A model generated the notes under the pieces. The model saw only the letters and a program-made list of their open reading frames with translations, had not been told where the DNA came from and searched no databases. DNA of 12,052 nt. Source: Ruminococcus sp. CAG:382 (GTDB taxonomy: Bacteria > Bacillota > Clostridia > Oscillospirales > CAG-382). The stretch is taken from contig FR892219.1 in assembly GCA_000433115.1 (NCBI GenBank), positions 13,430-25,481 of the forward strand. Direction: 5' to 3'. Shown one piece after another: positions 1 through 7,764 of this stretch (position 1 is the stretch's first letter; every line of letters begins with the position of its first letter). Position numbers and translations under genes: made by a program.

Positions 1-176
1 TTGCGTCCGAAGATCTCCAATCACTAGGTGCCACCACATACGCAAACATCATCTGCGTCAAGGAAGGCAACGAAAACAGCGACAAGATCAAAGCTCTCAT
101 TGAAGTACTCAAGTCTGACAAGGTCAGAGATTATATCAACAAGACCTATAACGGCGCTGTTGTTCCCGTATTTTAA
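1..176 (+). CDS. MetQ/NlpA-family substrate-binding lipoprotein, C-terminal fragment
   Basis: This is the 3' end of a gene that begins before the window; 57 codons are readable and it stops with TAA at 174-176. The readable part contains YANIICVKEGNEN, a helix rich in Lys and Leu, and ends NGAVVPVF. This matches the usual C-terminus of NlpA/MetQ lipoproteins, where a conserved 'YAN..v.eGnE...iKaL...L.SdKV..yI...Y.GaV.P.F' pattern closes the second lobe. Such proteins capture D/L-methionine or related compounds outside the membrane and deliver them to a MetNI ABC transporter. The lipobox and ligand pocket are out of view, so methionine specificity is inferred from the family only. It converges on the minus-strand operon that contains cysE and shares a terminator hairpin with it. 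Confidence 0.85.
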   Translation, partial: ASEDLQSLGATTYANIICVKEGNENSDKIKALIEVLKSDKVRDYINKTYNGAVVPVF

Positions 177-193
177 TCGCCAATAACATTCAG

Positions 194-225
194 AAAAATC
201 CTCCGGAAAAACCGGAGGATTTTTT
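194..225. terminator. Bidirectional Rho-independent terminator
   Basis: There is a perfect stem ATCCTCCGG / CCGGAGGAT with an AAAAA loop. It is flanked by five A on the left and six T on the right, so either strand reads as a GC-rich stem followed by a U tract. It lies 17 bases after the stop of the plus-strand NlpA-type gene and 2 bases after the stop of the minus-strand DUF6897-like segment. It therefore serves both convergent transcripts. Confidence 0.9.
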
Positions 226-227
226 GA

Positions 228-446
228 CTACATAATGATCGCTTTTTTCTTGCCCTTTGAATTGCGCGGATATTCGCGTATACGGGTTACGAATTCAAGA
301 TTGACAGCTTCGATATTTCCGCTGTTATCTATCATCATCCCGCCATCCGCAACGTTTTTAATAATTCCTTTTATATAGCTGTCGTTACTTGCAAGAGTAT
401 AAATAATACATTCTTTGCCGATAAACTGTTTCGCTAATTCTTACAT
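228..446 (-). pseudogene. DUF6897-like small protein lacking a usable start (in-frame TAA)
   Basis: Seventy codons read from 440 down to 231, then TAG at 228-230. Key stretches are FIGKECIIYTLASND, IKGIIKNVADGGMMID, and IEAVNLEFVTRIREYPRN followed by SKGKKKAIIM. I recall this as the pattern of DUF6897-type small proteins of Clostridia: an Sm-like short beta domain, a conserved VTRIREYPR and a Lys-rich tail, function unknown. The assignment is from memory. There is no ATG, GTG or TTG in the segment. The only ATG (444-446) is directly followed by TAA (441-443) and is also the last codon of the upstream mini-protein in the same frame. One T-to-A change would turn TAA into AAA and give a 115-aa fused protein. 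It could be a nonsense mutation, an assembly error, a recoded stop or a start at a rare codon. Confidence 0.55.
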
Positions 447-575
447 TTCCTTATTCCCCGCTTTCTGTTTTTTCTTGTTAATAATATGTTTGGCTGCCAC
501 TGATCGTCTTCGCCGTTCAATTGACGGGATTATAACGAGCAGAAGCATCAATACAACGATATATAAGCTTTCCAA
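441..575 (-). CDS. 44-aa single-pass membrane mini-protein (possible N-terminal half of the DUF6897-like gene)
   Basis: This short gene starts with TTG at 573-575, placed 6 bases after a strong ribosome binding site (AGAGGTGAG, 582-590) that overlaps the end of the carboxypeptidase gene. The product has a hydrophobic stretch at residues 4-17 (LYIVVLMLLLVIIP), then RRRR at 21-24, and a Lys-rich tail ending KKKQKAGNKEM. This predicts an N-out single-pass protein with a positively charged cytoplasmic tail. It stops at TAA 441-443, and the same frame continues straight into the DUF6897-like segment. The simplest reading is that both were one gene, a membrane anchor plus a small cytoplasmic domain. 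The function is unknown. The start choice rests on RBS spacing, since no ATG is available upstream in frame. Confidence 0.6.
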   Translation of the reverse strand: MESLYIVVLMLLLVIIPSIERRRRSVAAKHIINKKKQKAGNKEM

Positions 576-581
576 TACAAC

Positions 582-1643
582 TCACCTCTGTCTTTGCGAC
601 AATCCATAAGCAATATCAAAAATAGCGGCGGCATCAGTAAAACGCGCTGTTGTCGTTTTCGCACCGATAATTACCGATACAAGTTCCCTGCCGTCCTTAT
701 ATGCAGAAGCCGCAAGACAAAATCCGGCCTCATTTGTAGTGCCGGTTTTGAGACCGGTCGCGTATGGATAATTCTTGAGGAAAGTATTCGTGTTTTCGTA
801 GTTTACAGTCTGCCCGCTCACAATCATATACCGTACCGAGGTTTTTTTGCATGATTCGGCAATAATCGGGTTGTTTAGTGCAGCTTTGCAAAGATATGCA
901 AGGTCACGTGGAGTTGTATAATGATTTGAGTCATGATAACCGTCCGGATTAGTAAAATGCGTATCGGTCATACCAAGATTCACCGCTTTTTCGTTTGCCC
1001 TTTCCATAAATGCGTTCAATGCCGCCTCAGCACTTCCGCGCTCTGTACCCAGCATCTTTCTGCCTGCCCATACTGCCATGACATATGCAGCATCATTACC
1101 AGAAACTATCATCATTGAGTCCATCAGCTGTTCGAATGTAAGCTGAAATCCGACCTGCAAAAATGCGGTACTCGACCCCTGACCGATCATTGTTATTTCA
1201 TTTCCGACTGTCACAATATCGCCCGGCGAAAGATAGTCGCAAGCGGTAAGCGCCGTAAGAAGTTTTGTTATGCTTGCGGGATAGCAACGCTTTTCGGCAT
1301 TACGTTCGTATAAAAAACGATCATTTGTCGCGTCATACAAGACGAGATAATTCGCCTGTATCTCTTCATCAACACGGAATGCAGGAAACGCTTCGGACTC
1401 TGATGAAGTTGAATCATCGCTTTCGTCGATCAAAGATACTTCACTCGGGATCTCTTCGGAATGCTCAGTTTCACTGCCGGATTCAGAATCCGAAAACACT
1501 TCCGAAACAATCTGCGACGGCGAGCTTATGTCGCCACTCACCGTTTCCCCATTGTCTCTGTTCAGAACAAGCGCAGAGAGTATCGCTGCGCAGAGAACCA
1601 GCGTGATCGCACAGAATGTTAACGTCCTTGATTTATTGCTCAT
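582..1643 (-). CDS. D-alanyl-D-alanine carboxypeptidase (peptidase S11, DacA/DacF-like)
   Basis: This is a 353-aa serine DD-carboxypeptidase that would trim the terminal D-Ala from peptidoglycan stem peptides outside the membrane. All three active-site motifs are present: SITK (S124-K127, nucleophile and base), SGN (181-183) and KTG (299-301, in GLKTGTTNEAGF). An N-terminal hydrophobic segment (about residues 7-27) probably anchors it. A long Ser/Glu/Asp-rich linker (about 36-88) separates it from the catalytic domain at about 95-350. The family's usual C-terminal beta domain and amphipathic anchor are missing, because the protein ends shortly after the catalytic domain. The start ATG lies inside the end of cysE (11-base overlap, ATGAGCAATAA), so the two are translationally coupled. 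The family is certain. Whether it is vegetative or sporulation-type cannot be told. Confidence 0.93.
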   Translation of the reverse strand: MSNKSRTLTFCAITLVLCAAILSALVLNRDNGETVSGDISSPSQIVSEVFSDSESGSETEHSEEIPSEVSLIDESDDSTSSESEAFPAFRVDEEIQANYLVLYDATNDRFLYERNAEKRCYPASITKLLTALTACDYLSPGDIVTVGNEITMIGQGSSTAFLQVGFQLTFEQLMDSMMIVSGNDAAYVMAVWAGRKMLGTERGSAEAALNAFMERANEKAVNLGMTDTHFTNPDGYHDSNHYTTPRDLAYLCKAALNNPIIAESCKKTSVRYMIVSGQTVNYENTNTFLKNYPYATGLKTGTTNEAGFCLAASAYKDGRELVSVIIGAKTTTARFTDAAAIFDIAYGLSQRQR

Positions 1644-2367
1644 CGTTCACGTCCTTATCTTCGCTCCCGTTCACCTTGCTTTCAAGTTGAGCGATACGCT
1701 GCTTGAGCTGGCAAAGCTCCTGAAAAACAGGATCGGGAATGTTCATTTGGTCGCAATCAAATTTCTGAGCCTTCTTGGCACCGCGATCAACGATACGCGC
1801 CGGAATACCTACGGCAGTGGAATTCGCGGGCACATCCTTCAAAACGACCGCGCCTGCGGCGATTTTTGCGTTGTCGCCGATTGTAATGGGACCGAGTACT
1901 TTGGCACCGGCACCTATCATAACATTATTTCCAATTGTGGGATGACGTTTACCGACATTCTTACCCGTACCGCCAAGCGTGACGCCCTGATATATAGTGC
2001 AGTTATCGCCGATAACACTTGTTTCTCCTATGACGACGGCAGAGCCATGGTCGATGAAAAGGCATTTTCCGATTTGCGCTCCGGGGTGTATTTCAATTCC
2101 TGTGAGACTGCGCGCCATCTGACTGATAAGGCGCGCAGTATAAACCCTACCGCTCGTTTGCAAAGCATGCGCAACACGATAAAGCAGCAATGCATGAAGT
2201 CCGGGATAAAGCGTCAGCACTTCAAAATCGTTGACTGCAGCGGGATCACGCTCACGTATTGATGAAACTTCATTTTTTATATCTTTAACAATTTTGACGG
2301 CTTTGTTTTTTGCTATGCCGAACTTTCTGACAAGCTCATCGGCATCAATGTTGAAATACAGATCCAT
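1633..2367 (-). CDS. cysE: Serine O-acetyltransferase
   Basis: This 244-aa enzyme transfers acetyl from acetyl-CoA to L-serine, making O-acetylserine for cysteine synthesis in the cytoplasm. The N-terminal helical part (1-90) carries RDPAAVNDFEVLTLYPG and the HALLLYRVAHAL helix. A left-handed beta-helix of hexapeptide repeats follows (about 91-195). The catalytic His is H107 in FIDHGSAVVIGET, and the second conserved His is H142 in KRHPTIG; GGTGK and AVGIPARIV are typical of the family. The C-terminus (about 211-235) is a short coiled-coil-like helix (PDPVFQELCQLKQRIAQLE), as I recall from clostridial CysE. It starts 2 bases after the upstream gene with GGGGTG as RBS and overlaps the carboxypeptidase gene by 11 bases. 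No T-box or other cysteine-responsive leader is visible. Confidence 0.95.
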   Translation of the reverse strand: MDLYFNIDADELVRKFGIAKNKAVKIVKDIKNEVSSIRERDPAAVNDFEVLTLYPGLHALLLYRVAHALQTSGRVYTARLISQMARSLTGIEIHPGAQIGKCLFIDHGSAVVIGETSVIGDNCTIYQGVTLGGTGKNVGKRHPTIGNNVMIGAGAKVLGPITIGDNAKIAAGAVVLKDVPANSTAVGIPARIVDRGAKKAQKFDCDQMNIPDPVFQELCQLKQRIAQLESKVNGSEDKDVNDEQ

Positions 2368-2369
2368 GC

Positions 2370-3002
2370 TTATACACCCCGATAGTTGATTTGTGAAATT
2401 GAATAAATATATACTTTTCCGTTCTCCTGAATGAGCGAAAACAGAAGCGGTCTTACATCTTTGCCTGTAAAGTCACCGCGGAAGGTTCCATTGTTATACT
2501 GAATACGGTACGAAACAATATATTGGGAACACGGAACACTTGTGCCGTTATAATCGACATTCTCACGCGAATACAGCGTCACATCAATATCGTAAATACG
2601 TTGCATTGTGAAACGCTCGGGAAGATCGTGGCTTTTCAGATATGACTCTGTGAAAAAAGAAGGATACTCCACATAGTCGCCATGTATAACCGTATCAAAA
2701 TAGCGATAGAAAAATTCAGCCTCGGCGCCGAATAATTGATAATTATCTTCTGTAAGCGGCTCCGCATCACCAAACTCATTATACATGATATGACGGTCAT
2801 AGCGAAGATAATATGGGTCGGAAAGTATGTCGGTTTCATAATCCGCTTCAGCAAAATTCAATCCGCTGTCGAAAAAAGTTGCATCTCTGTTTTTACGGTG
2901 AACAGAAAGATAAAATAGAACGAAAGCCAATATAGCTGTAACAAGAACTGAACAAATGATAATAAGAACGATTCTTTTGGAGCTTTTCGTTTTGGTTTCC
3001 AT
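2370..3002 (-). CDS. Membrane-anchored protein of unknown function
   Basis: I do not recognise this 210-aa protein. Residues 1-9 are basic, residues 10-32 form a single transmembrane segment (VLIIICSVLVTAILAFVLFY), and the rest (33-210) should lie outside the cell. The outer part is rich in Tyr and Phe and of mixed alpha/beta type (for example FFYRYFDTVIHGDYVEYPSF, and YSISQINYRGV at the end). A Ser-Cys in VPCSQYIVSY is the only Cys outside the membrane region. It could be a small receptor or assembly factor with an NTF2-like fold, judging only from size and composition. RBS AAAGGG precedes the ATG by 7 bases. It is the first gene of the block that continues into cysE with a 2-base gap, which suggests co-transcription. 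Confidence 0.75.
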   Translation of the reverse strand: METKTKSSKRIVLIIICSVLVTAILAFVLFYLSVHRKNRDATFFDSGLNFAEADYETDILSDPYYLRYDRHIMYNEFGDAEPLTEDNYQLFGAEAEFFYRYFDTVIHGDYVEYPSFFTESYLKSHDLPERFTMQRIYDIDVTLYSRENVDYNGTSVPCSQYIVSYRIQYNNGTFRGDFTGKDVRPLLFSLIQENGKVYIYSISQINYRGV

Positions 3003-3032
3003 TATATTTTCCCTTTATGAAAAAATGTCGAA

Positions 3033-3061
3033 ATCCGGCAGCGCGCATGTCGCTGCCGGAT
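3033..3061 (-). terminator. Hairpin terminator after the isomerase gene
   Basis: An 11-base perfect stem (ATCCGGCAGCG / CGCTGCCGGAT) with a 7-base loop begins 15 bases after the isomerase stop. On the minus strand it is followed by TTCGACATTTTTTC, so the T tract starts about 8 bases after the stem. This makes it a somewhat atypical Rho-independent terminator that may leak into the next gene (start 3002), for which no convincing separate promoter is visible in the 28 bases left. Confidence 0.7.
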
Positions 3062-3075
3062 ATTCATTATTTAAC

Positions 3076-3948
3076 TCAGACTATAAAACGTCTCAGGTTA
3101 TCGAGACCGACGGAGATACCCTTGATAGGATCCTCCATACCCTCAAACTCAACCATGAGATATCCGTCATAGCCCGCTCTCTTGAGAGCGTTGATGCATT
3201 GACGCACAGGAACATCGCCGTGACCGATGATTGCACCTCTGAGATAGTTGCAACCCCTGGACTGGAAGAAGCCTGCTCCGGGGTTTTCACCGTTGCCGGA
3301 CTTGATATGGAAGTCCTTTGCATGAGCATGGATGGCATAGGGAGCCATGATGCCGACAGAAGCGGGATTATATTCATCAGCGCAGGAGAAGTTTCCTATG
3401 TCGACAAGTGCGCCGAAATTGGGATGTGCGACAGCATTGATCAGCTTTTCAACACGGTTTGCGTCCTGCGCGAAGAATCCGTGATTCTCAATGCAGGTTT
3501 TGATGCCCTTTGTCTGAGCATATTCGGTAACGGCTCTGTAGCCCTCAACAAGACGAGGAAGGGCATCGTCAAAGCCCTTGCCGTAATTACGCTTTGCAAG
3601 AACAAAGCCGGGTGTTGCGTCATGACGCATGAACTTACAGCCATAAGCCGCTGCGATATCAACTCTGCCCTTGACACGCTCGATTTCCTTCTGGAGATCG
3701 CCGTCTGAGCCGTTGATGAAATCACTGCCTGCGCAGAAGCAGCATGCCTCAATACCCACCTGCTTTAAATAGTCACCGATATCTTTCGCATACGCGAGAT
3801 ATTCTTCCTGAGTTTCGAAGGCGGGACCTTCAATAATATCAACACCTTCACCGCCAAGCTCTTTCACCTTATCGATGCAGCCTTTGACGCCGAGGGAGGA
3901 CGGATCGGTATATCCATGGAAGCTGTACAAACTAACGCCTAATTTCAT
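3076..3948 (-). CDS. Sugar phosphate isomerase/epimerase-like TIM-barrel protein
   Basis: This 290-aa cytoplasmic protein belongs to the xylose-isomerase-like TIM-barrel (AP endonuclease 2) superfamily, whose members isomerise or epimerise sugars and keto-polyols with a divalent metal. The first strand is MKLGVSLYSF, and the barrel runs through to MVEFEG near the end. Likely metal ligands by family pattern are E154 (CIENHG), D183 (LVDIGN), H209 (IHAHAKD) and E267 (MVEFEG). HGD at 243-245 is also typical. No signal peptide is present. It is the last gene of the operon after the DUF4855 and CBM9-like surface proteins (50-base gap, RBS AAAGGA 10 bases before ATG), which suggests it handles a sugar derived from the bound polysaccharide. 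The exact substrate cannot be read from the sequence. Confidence 0.85.
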   Translation of the reverse strand: MKLGVSLYSFHGYTDPSSLGVKGCIDKVKELGGEGVDIIEGPAFETQEEYLAYAKDIGDYLKQVGIEACCFCAGSDFINGSDGDLQKEIERVKGRVDIAAAYGCKFMRHDATPGFVLAKRNYGKGFDDALPRLVEGYRAVTEYAQTKGIKTCIENHGFFAQDANRVEKLINAVAHPNFGALVDIGNFSCADEYNPASVGIMAPYAIHAHAKDFHIKSGNGENPGAGFFQSRGCNYLRGAIIGHGDVPVRQCINALKRAGYDGYLMVEFEGMEDPIKGISVGLDNLRRFIV

Positions 3949-3998
3949 TTCGTTTTAATCCTTTGCTTGAGTGAGTTAAAATAAGTAAAATGTTTTTA

Positions 3999-5351
3999 TT
4001 ACTGCATGGTGCAAACAGGCATCTTGGTGAATTCGTTCATACCGATGATGCCGCCGCCGTTACGGGCCTTGATGTTCTTCCACTTCTTTGCGGCAACGTC
4101 TTCAACGGTAGAGCTGTTGATGGAGATGGAAATGGAGAATTTGTATCCGGGACCGATTTCTGCGGGATCGATGTTGATCTCTTCATAGGGGAGATATACT
4201 TCATAAGTTACGGTTTCAAGAGCCTTGTCATAGATAACAGCATACTCTGCGTCTTCGCTCAGAGTGATATGCGAACCGCCCCACCAAATGAAGTGATAGG
4301 AGTTTCCGTCATCACTGCCGCTGAAGCCGTACTGACGGATATGATCCTCGTTAACAGCCTTACCGTTCTGGTTTGCGTTCTTGAGCATATACTCGGAAAG
4401 CGGGCTCTGATCGAGGGTATTGACCTGAATGCAGGTGTAGTTATACATATCGCCGCCATTGCTTGCAGAGATACCGGGCATGAAGCCGCAGCTTGTGGTG
4501 TTTACAACAACTGCAAAATAAACGCCGGTGTCGGAATATGCCATGTAATACTGAGCGGTGATGCTGACATCGTTCTTTTCAAACTGGCTGAAGTCCCAGT
4601 TCGTGTTCCGCTCATCAATGTCATCAATAAGGAAGTCGCTCCATCTTTCATCGAGAACGCCGTCGATTTCGAAGGGAGCATCGGTCTTCTTGACATCATA
4701 TGCGAATGTAATGGGCTGGAAGCCGTAAGGATAAATTTCGACATCATCCTTGACGAGCTTGAGAGCTGCAAGAGGCTTAGCCTGATCCTTATGGATTGCT
4801 ACAACGAAGCCGTCGGAGGGGATGGCAATCTTGGACTTGTCAGCGTCGGAATCAAGGTTAATGATTTCCTTCTTGTAATACTTATAAAGTTCGGGGTTGT
4901 ATTCAACTACGAGAATTGCGTAGTCGGCATAGGTTTCGCCGTCAACTTCAATCGTGGAGCCGAATTCGGGAGTGAAGACAACAACATCGCCTGCTTCGGG
5001 AATGTCATTGATCTTGGTAAGACGAATGGAACCTTTATCGGTTGCAGCCATACCGTAAACCTGACCTTCGACAAAAACGAATGCATCATTATATGCAGGA
5101 AGTTCGGGAGCGGGTTCGGACGATTCTTCGGGCTGTGATTCTTCTTCGGATGATTCTTCTGCCTTGGAGGATTCTTCGGCGGGCTTTGAATCTTCTTTCG
5201 AAGCTTCTTCGGATTTTTCCTCAGGCTTGCTTTCAGCAGGAGCAGCAGAGGAAGCGGGATCGGGTTTGCTGGTGTCGTCTGTATTGTTGTTGCAAGCGAC
5301 AAACGCAAATGCAAGAACAAAGACAAGCAGCATTGCGACTACTTTTTTCAT
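3999..5351 (-). CDS. Lipoprotein with a CBM9/DOMON-like carbohydrate-binding domain
   Basis: This is a 450-aa secreted lipoprotein. The signal peptide ends in a lipobox LAFAFVAC with C20 as the lipidated Cys. Residues 21-85 are a low-complexity Ser/Glu/Lys/Pro linker, a common wall-spanning stalk in Clostridia. Residues about 86-215 form a small beta-rich region that includes IPSDGFVVAIHKD (177-189). Residues about 222-450 look like a family 9 carbohydrate-binding/DOMON-like domain: APFEIDGVLDERWSDF at 225-240, an Asn-Trp-Asp turn, the strands YYMAYSDTGVYFAVVV, and VTYEVYLPYEEI. No catalytic motif is seen, so it probably captures glycans. It follows the DUF4855 gene by 7 bases; its RBS (AGGAG) overlaps that gene's last codons, so they are made together. 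The ligand is unknown. Confidence 0.82.
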   Translation of the reverse strand: MKKVVAMLLVFVLAFAFVACNNNTDDTSKPDPASSAAPAESKPEEKSEEASKEDSKPAEESSKAEESSEEESQPEESSEPAPELPAYNDAFVFVEGQVYGMAATDKGSIRLTKINDIPEAGDVVVFTPEFGSTIEVDGETYADYAILVVEYNPELYKYYKKEIINLDSDADKSKIAIPSDGFVVAIHKDQAKPLAALKLVKDDVEIYPYGFQPITFAYDVKKTDAPFEIDGVLDERWSDFLIDDIDERNTNWDFSQFEKNDVSITAQYYMAYSDTGVYFAVVVNTTSCGFMPGISASNGGDMYNYTCIQVNTLDQSPLSEYMLKNANQNGKAVNEDHIRQYGFSGSDDGNSYHFIWWGGSHITLSEDAEYAVIYDKALETVTYEVYLPYEEINIDPAEIGPGYKFSISISINSSTVEDVAAKKWKNIKARNGGGIIGMNEFTKMPVCTMQ

Positions 5352-5358
5352 TTGGGTT

Positions 5359-7764
5359 TTACTCCTTTTTTCTTGTTTTTATAATAACAACGACTGCGAC
5401 GGCGACGAGCACCAGAACGGCAGCGGCTACTACCGGAATAATCGGGAAACCTGAACTTTCCCCGTCTTTTGAATTGGCACCACTCTCGGTGAATACTGAT
5501 GAATCATCCTGACTGCTTTCATCAACAGTATCTTCATCACTCAGAAACGCGATGTTTGAAGTGAGAGGATCATATTTAACTGTCTGACCGACTGTAACGT
5601 TTTCGCGAGCCCAATCGGCGTTTGTGCCGCTGTTGGCGATGACAAAGCCACCATCGGGAACATGAACGCCGTTTGAATTGCCGGCAGAAATCACCTTTCC
5701 GTTTTTATCTACAACGATTTCGTAGGCATCATCCATATTCGGGAATGACTTTTCGCAGTCAATGTAAACAACGGTTGAACTGCGGTCAAGCTCTTTATTC
5801 TCACCGGCGCTGAGCAAACCACCGTCAACAACAGTAACATTCACAGTAAAGAGTTCGGACACATTATCACCGTCCGTGACACGGAAGGTAAAGCTGTCGT
5901 TACCTACATATCCGTCTTCGGGCATATAGAGGAAAAATCCGCCGCCTTCAAGCGAAACAGTCCCGTGCTGTGGGTCAGTGCGTTCCGCGATTTTCAATGA
6001 CGAAGCAAGTGAATCATCATCCTTTATCGGGAAATTGCCGCGATTGCGTTTGTTCTGGAGGTTGACAACTATATCGATTTCATTTTTCTCCATATAAGGC
6101 GTAGTGACGGCATATGTACCTTTGACATATTTGTACGTCATATCGTATATATTGCGAACCTTTGCAGTTGTTGATGCAGCGGCACGGCTGAAATCTCCTT
6201 CCCCGCCCTGCTGATAATACATTGAAACGCCGTTTTGCATACATCCGAGCTTATATGATTGTGCGAGATAGTCGGAATAACGTTCCGGTGCATCAGAGAC
6301 GAGTTGCAGCTCAATTTCAACACCCATGCCGTACTTTTTGGCAATCGACATTGAGTCATAGCATGTGCCTTTAAGCGGTGAGCCGACTTCGGAATCGCCG
6401 TTGCCCGGGAAAGCATATCCGGACTGGAGCGCGGCAACATCAAAGCCAAGCTCATTTCCCTCCCAAAATCCGGGAGCGCCGTAAAAAGGAATCCATATTG
6501 CAGCATGGTCAAGAGAATGGCAGTATGAAGTAAAATATCTGATAAGATCCGGATCATAAGCCGCAGAAGAATATGCAACAGATTCGCTGTACCAATAAAA
6601 TCCGGTAAGATTAAGATGCTTGAAATTCTGTTTTTCGAACTCGGAAGCGGAAAGATCAACAAACCACTTCACGATTTTCTTTGCATTTTCAAGATTATTC
6701 GGTGCGATGCGCGATGTGCCGTCAAGAGTTCCGAATGCCCTCGAAGCGCGTGTTATAGTCGGAATTGTCATAAAGACGTTGACCTTGTAATCATCCGGAA
6801 GAGACAGCTTTTCTTTTATTGTGCCGACGAGCGTTTCAAGAGCCGTGAGGTTGACACCGTCATCCGCACCGATTGTATTTTCAAGATATGCTTCCCAGCC
6901 TTTCTGCGTCCTGAATGAACCGTCATCGGTATCGCCCGGAGCAAGGGGAAGAAAAAGGCAGGAATCAAAAAGAGTATCGGAATAGTTCTTTCCGGTCTTG
7001 TCAACATACGCAAACAGCGGAAGCATTTTGTCGGCGGAATGAGAGCCGATCTCATTGACAGTTCCATTATAGTATTTACCGTTGTAAATAAGAACAATAT
7101 TGTCCGCACCGTCCATCAGCGGATTGTCCTTCGACGCAAACTCGTTCGGAAAGACTTCTTCTGCGTCGGGAGAATAAGAGTTCACAACATCTGGCTTGGT
7201 TTCCGTACCAATGACTTCAAACTCGTCCATATAGACAAAAACGTCACAGGTGAAATAAATTCTGACATAACGTGCGGAAAAATATCCGTCATCGGATTTG
7301 TATGAAACCGCAACACGTTCCTTGTTGGAAGAAGAGCATATCGAATCATCGCGATTTGCATAAACAGTGTGGAAGAACACTCCGTCGGTAGAAACCGCAA
7401 ATTTCACAGTGCGCGGAGCCATGATGCCATACGCCTTTATGTTCAGAAATCCCGCTCTGAACTCGTTGACATAGACAGTCTTGCCGAGGTCAACAGTCAC
7501 AGTACGGCTGAGTCCGCGGTAAAAGCTGACCCAGTTTGTCGAAATATCTGTTGCGTTGCCTTTTCTGCCGTCAGTCAAAGCGTATCCGTTGTCTGTATAG
7601 CGTTGTTTCGGGAAAGCATTATCGATATTCGCCTCAGTAGAAACGGAATACGTCTTCCCTTTTGCAAGATTACTGTCAGCGGCGGAAACACCGAATGATG
7701 TCAATGGTAGTAATGACATTGTACAAAGGAAAAACGCAACGCAAAATGCAAAAAGTTTCTTCAT
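5359..7764 (-). CDS. Discoidin + DUF4855 cell-surface protein
   Basis: This is an 801-aa exported protein. The signal peptide is at 1-29 (cleavage near VSAAD). Residues about 31-187 form an F5/8-type C (discoidin) beta-sandwich (LAKGKTYSVS, TVTVDLGKTVYVNEFR, ARYVRIYF, DEFEVIG). Residues about 220-550 match DUF4855: NIVLIYNG, YSDTLFDSCLFLPLAPG, VNVFMTIPTI, LNLTGFYWYSES, AAIWIPFYGAPGFW, GFDVAALQSGY and YGMGVEIELQ. Residues about 552-645 are a cadherin/Ig-like domain (HGTVSLEG, GYVGNDSFTFRVTDGDN). Residues about 660-740 are a small beta domain with VPDGGFVIANSG. An acidic Ser linker then leads to a C-terminal membrane helix (about 775-795) and RKKE. DUF4855 has no settled function to my knowledge. 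E394 and E483/E485 sit where TIM-barrel glycosidases keep their acids. A carbohydrate-acting or -binding role is inferred. It heads a three-gene operon; RBS is GAGG, 7 bases before ATG. Confidence 0.88.
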   Translation of the reverse strand: MKKLFAFCVAFFLCTMSLLPLTSFGVSAADSNLAKGKTYSVSTEANIDNAFPKQRYTDNGYALTDGRKGNATDISTNWVSFYRGLSRTVTVDLGKTVYVNEFRAGFLNIKAYGIMAPRTVKFAVSTDGVFFHTVYANRDDSICSSSNKERVAVSYKSDDGYFSARYVRIYFTCDVFVYMDEFEVIGTETKPDVVNSYSPDAEEVFPNEFASKDNPLMDGADNIVLIYNGKYYNGTVNEIGSHSADKMLPLFAYVDKTGKNYSDTLFDSCLFLPLAPGDTDDGSFRTQKGWEAYLENTIGADDGVNLTALETLVGTIKEKLSLPDDYKVNVFMTIPTITRASRAFGTLDGTSRIAPNNLENAKKIVKWFVDLSASEFEKQNFKHLNLTGFYWYSESVAYSSAAYDPDLIRYFTSYCHSLDHAAIWIPFYGAPGFWEGNELGFDVAALQSGYAFPGNGDSEVGSPLKGTCYDSMSIAKKYGMGVEIELQLVSDAPERYSDYLAQSYKLGCMQNGVSMYYQQGGEGDFSRAAASTTAKVRNIYDMTYKYVKGTYAVTTPYMEKNEIDIVVNLQNKRNRGNFPIKDDDSLASSLKIAERTDPQHGTVSLEGGGFFLYMPEDGYVGNDSFTFRVTDGDNVSELFTVNVTVVDGGLLSAGENKELDRSSTVVYIDCEKSFPNMDDAYEIVVDKNGKVISAGNSNGVHVPDGGFVIANSGTNADWARENVTVGQTVKYDPLTSNIAFLSDEDTVDESSQDDSSVFTESGANSKDGESSGFPIIPVVAAAVLVLVAVAVVVIIKTRKKE

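Noticed and set aside
228..443. Genome-wide recoding of TAA as an amino acid
   Set aside because: cysE and the DUF4855 gene end at TAA at positions that fit normal gene ends and overlaps, so TAA works as a stop here.
1528..2262. 244-codon plus-strand frame opposite cysE and the carboxypeptidase
   Set aside because: It spans two real genes with active-site motifs on the other strand; it is a shadow frame.
3001..3030. Possible promoter with TATAAT overlapping the start codon of the 210-aa protein gene
   Set aside because: The -35-like CGACA is 19 bases away and transcription would begin inside the gene; more likely chance in AT-rich leader sequence.
2956..3708. 250-codon plus-strand frame opposite the isomerase gene
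   Set aside because: It has no family resemblance and is antisense to a well-conserved TIM-barrel gene.
3990..5138. Long open frame on the plus strand (382 codons) opposite the lipoprotein gene
   Set aside because: It lies fully antisense to a clear lipoprotein gene with signal peptide and recognisable domains, has no good RBS, and its translation is a typical mirror of biased codons.
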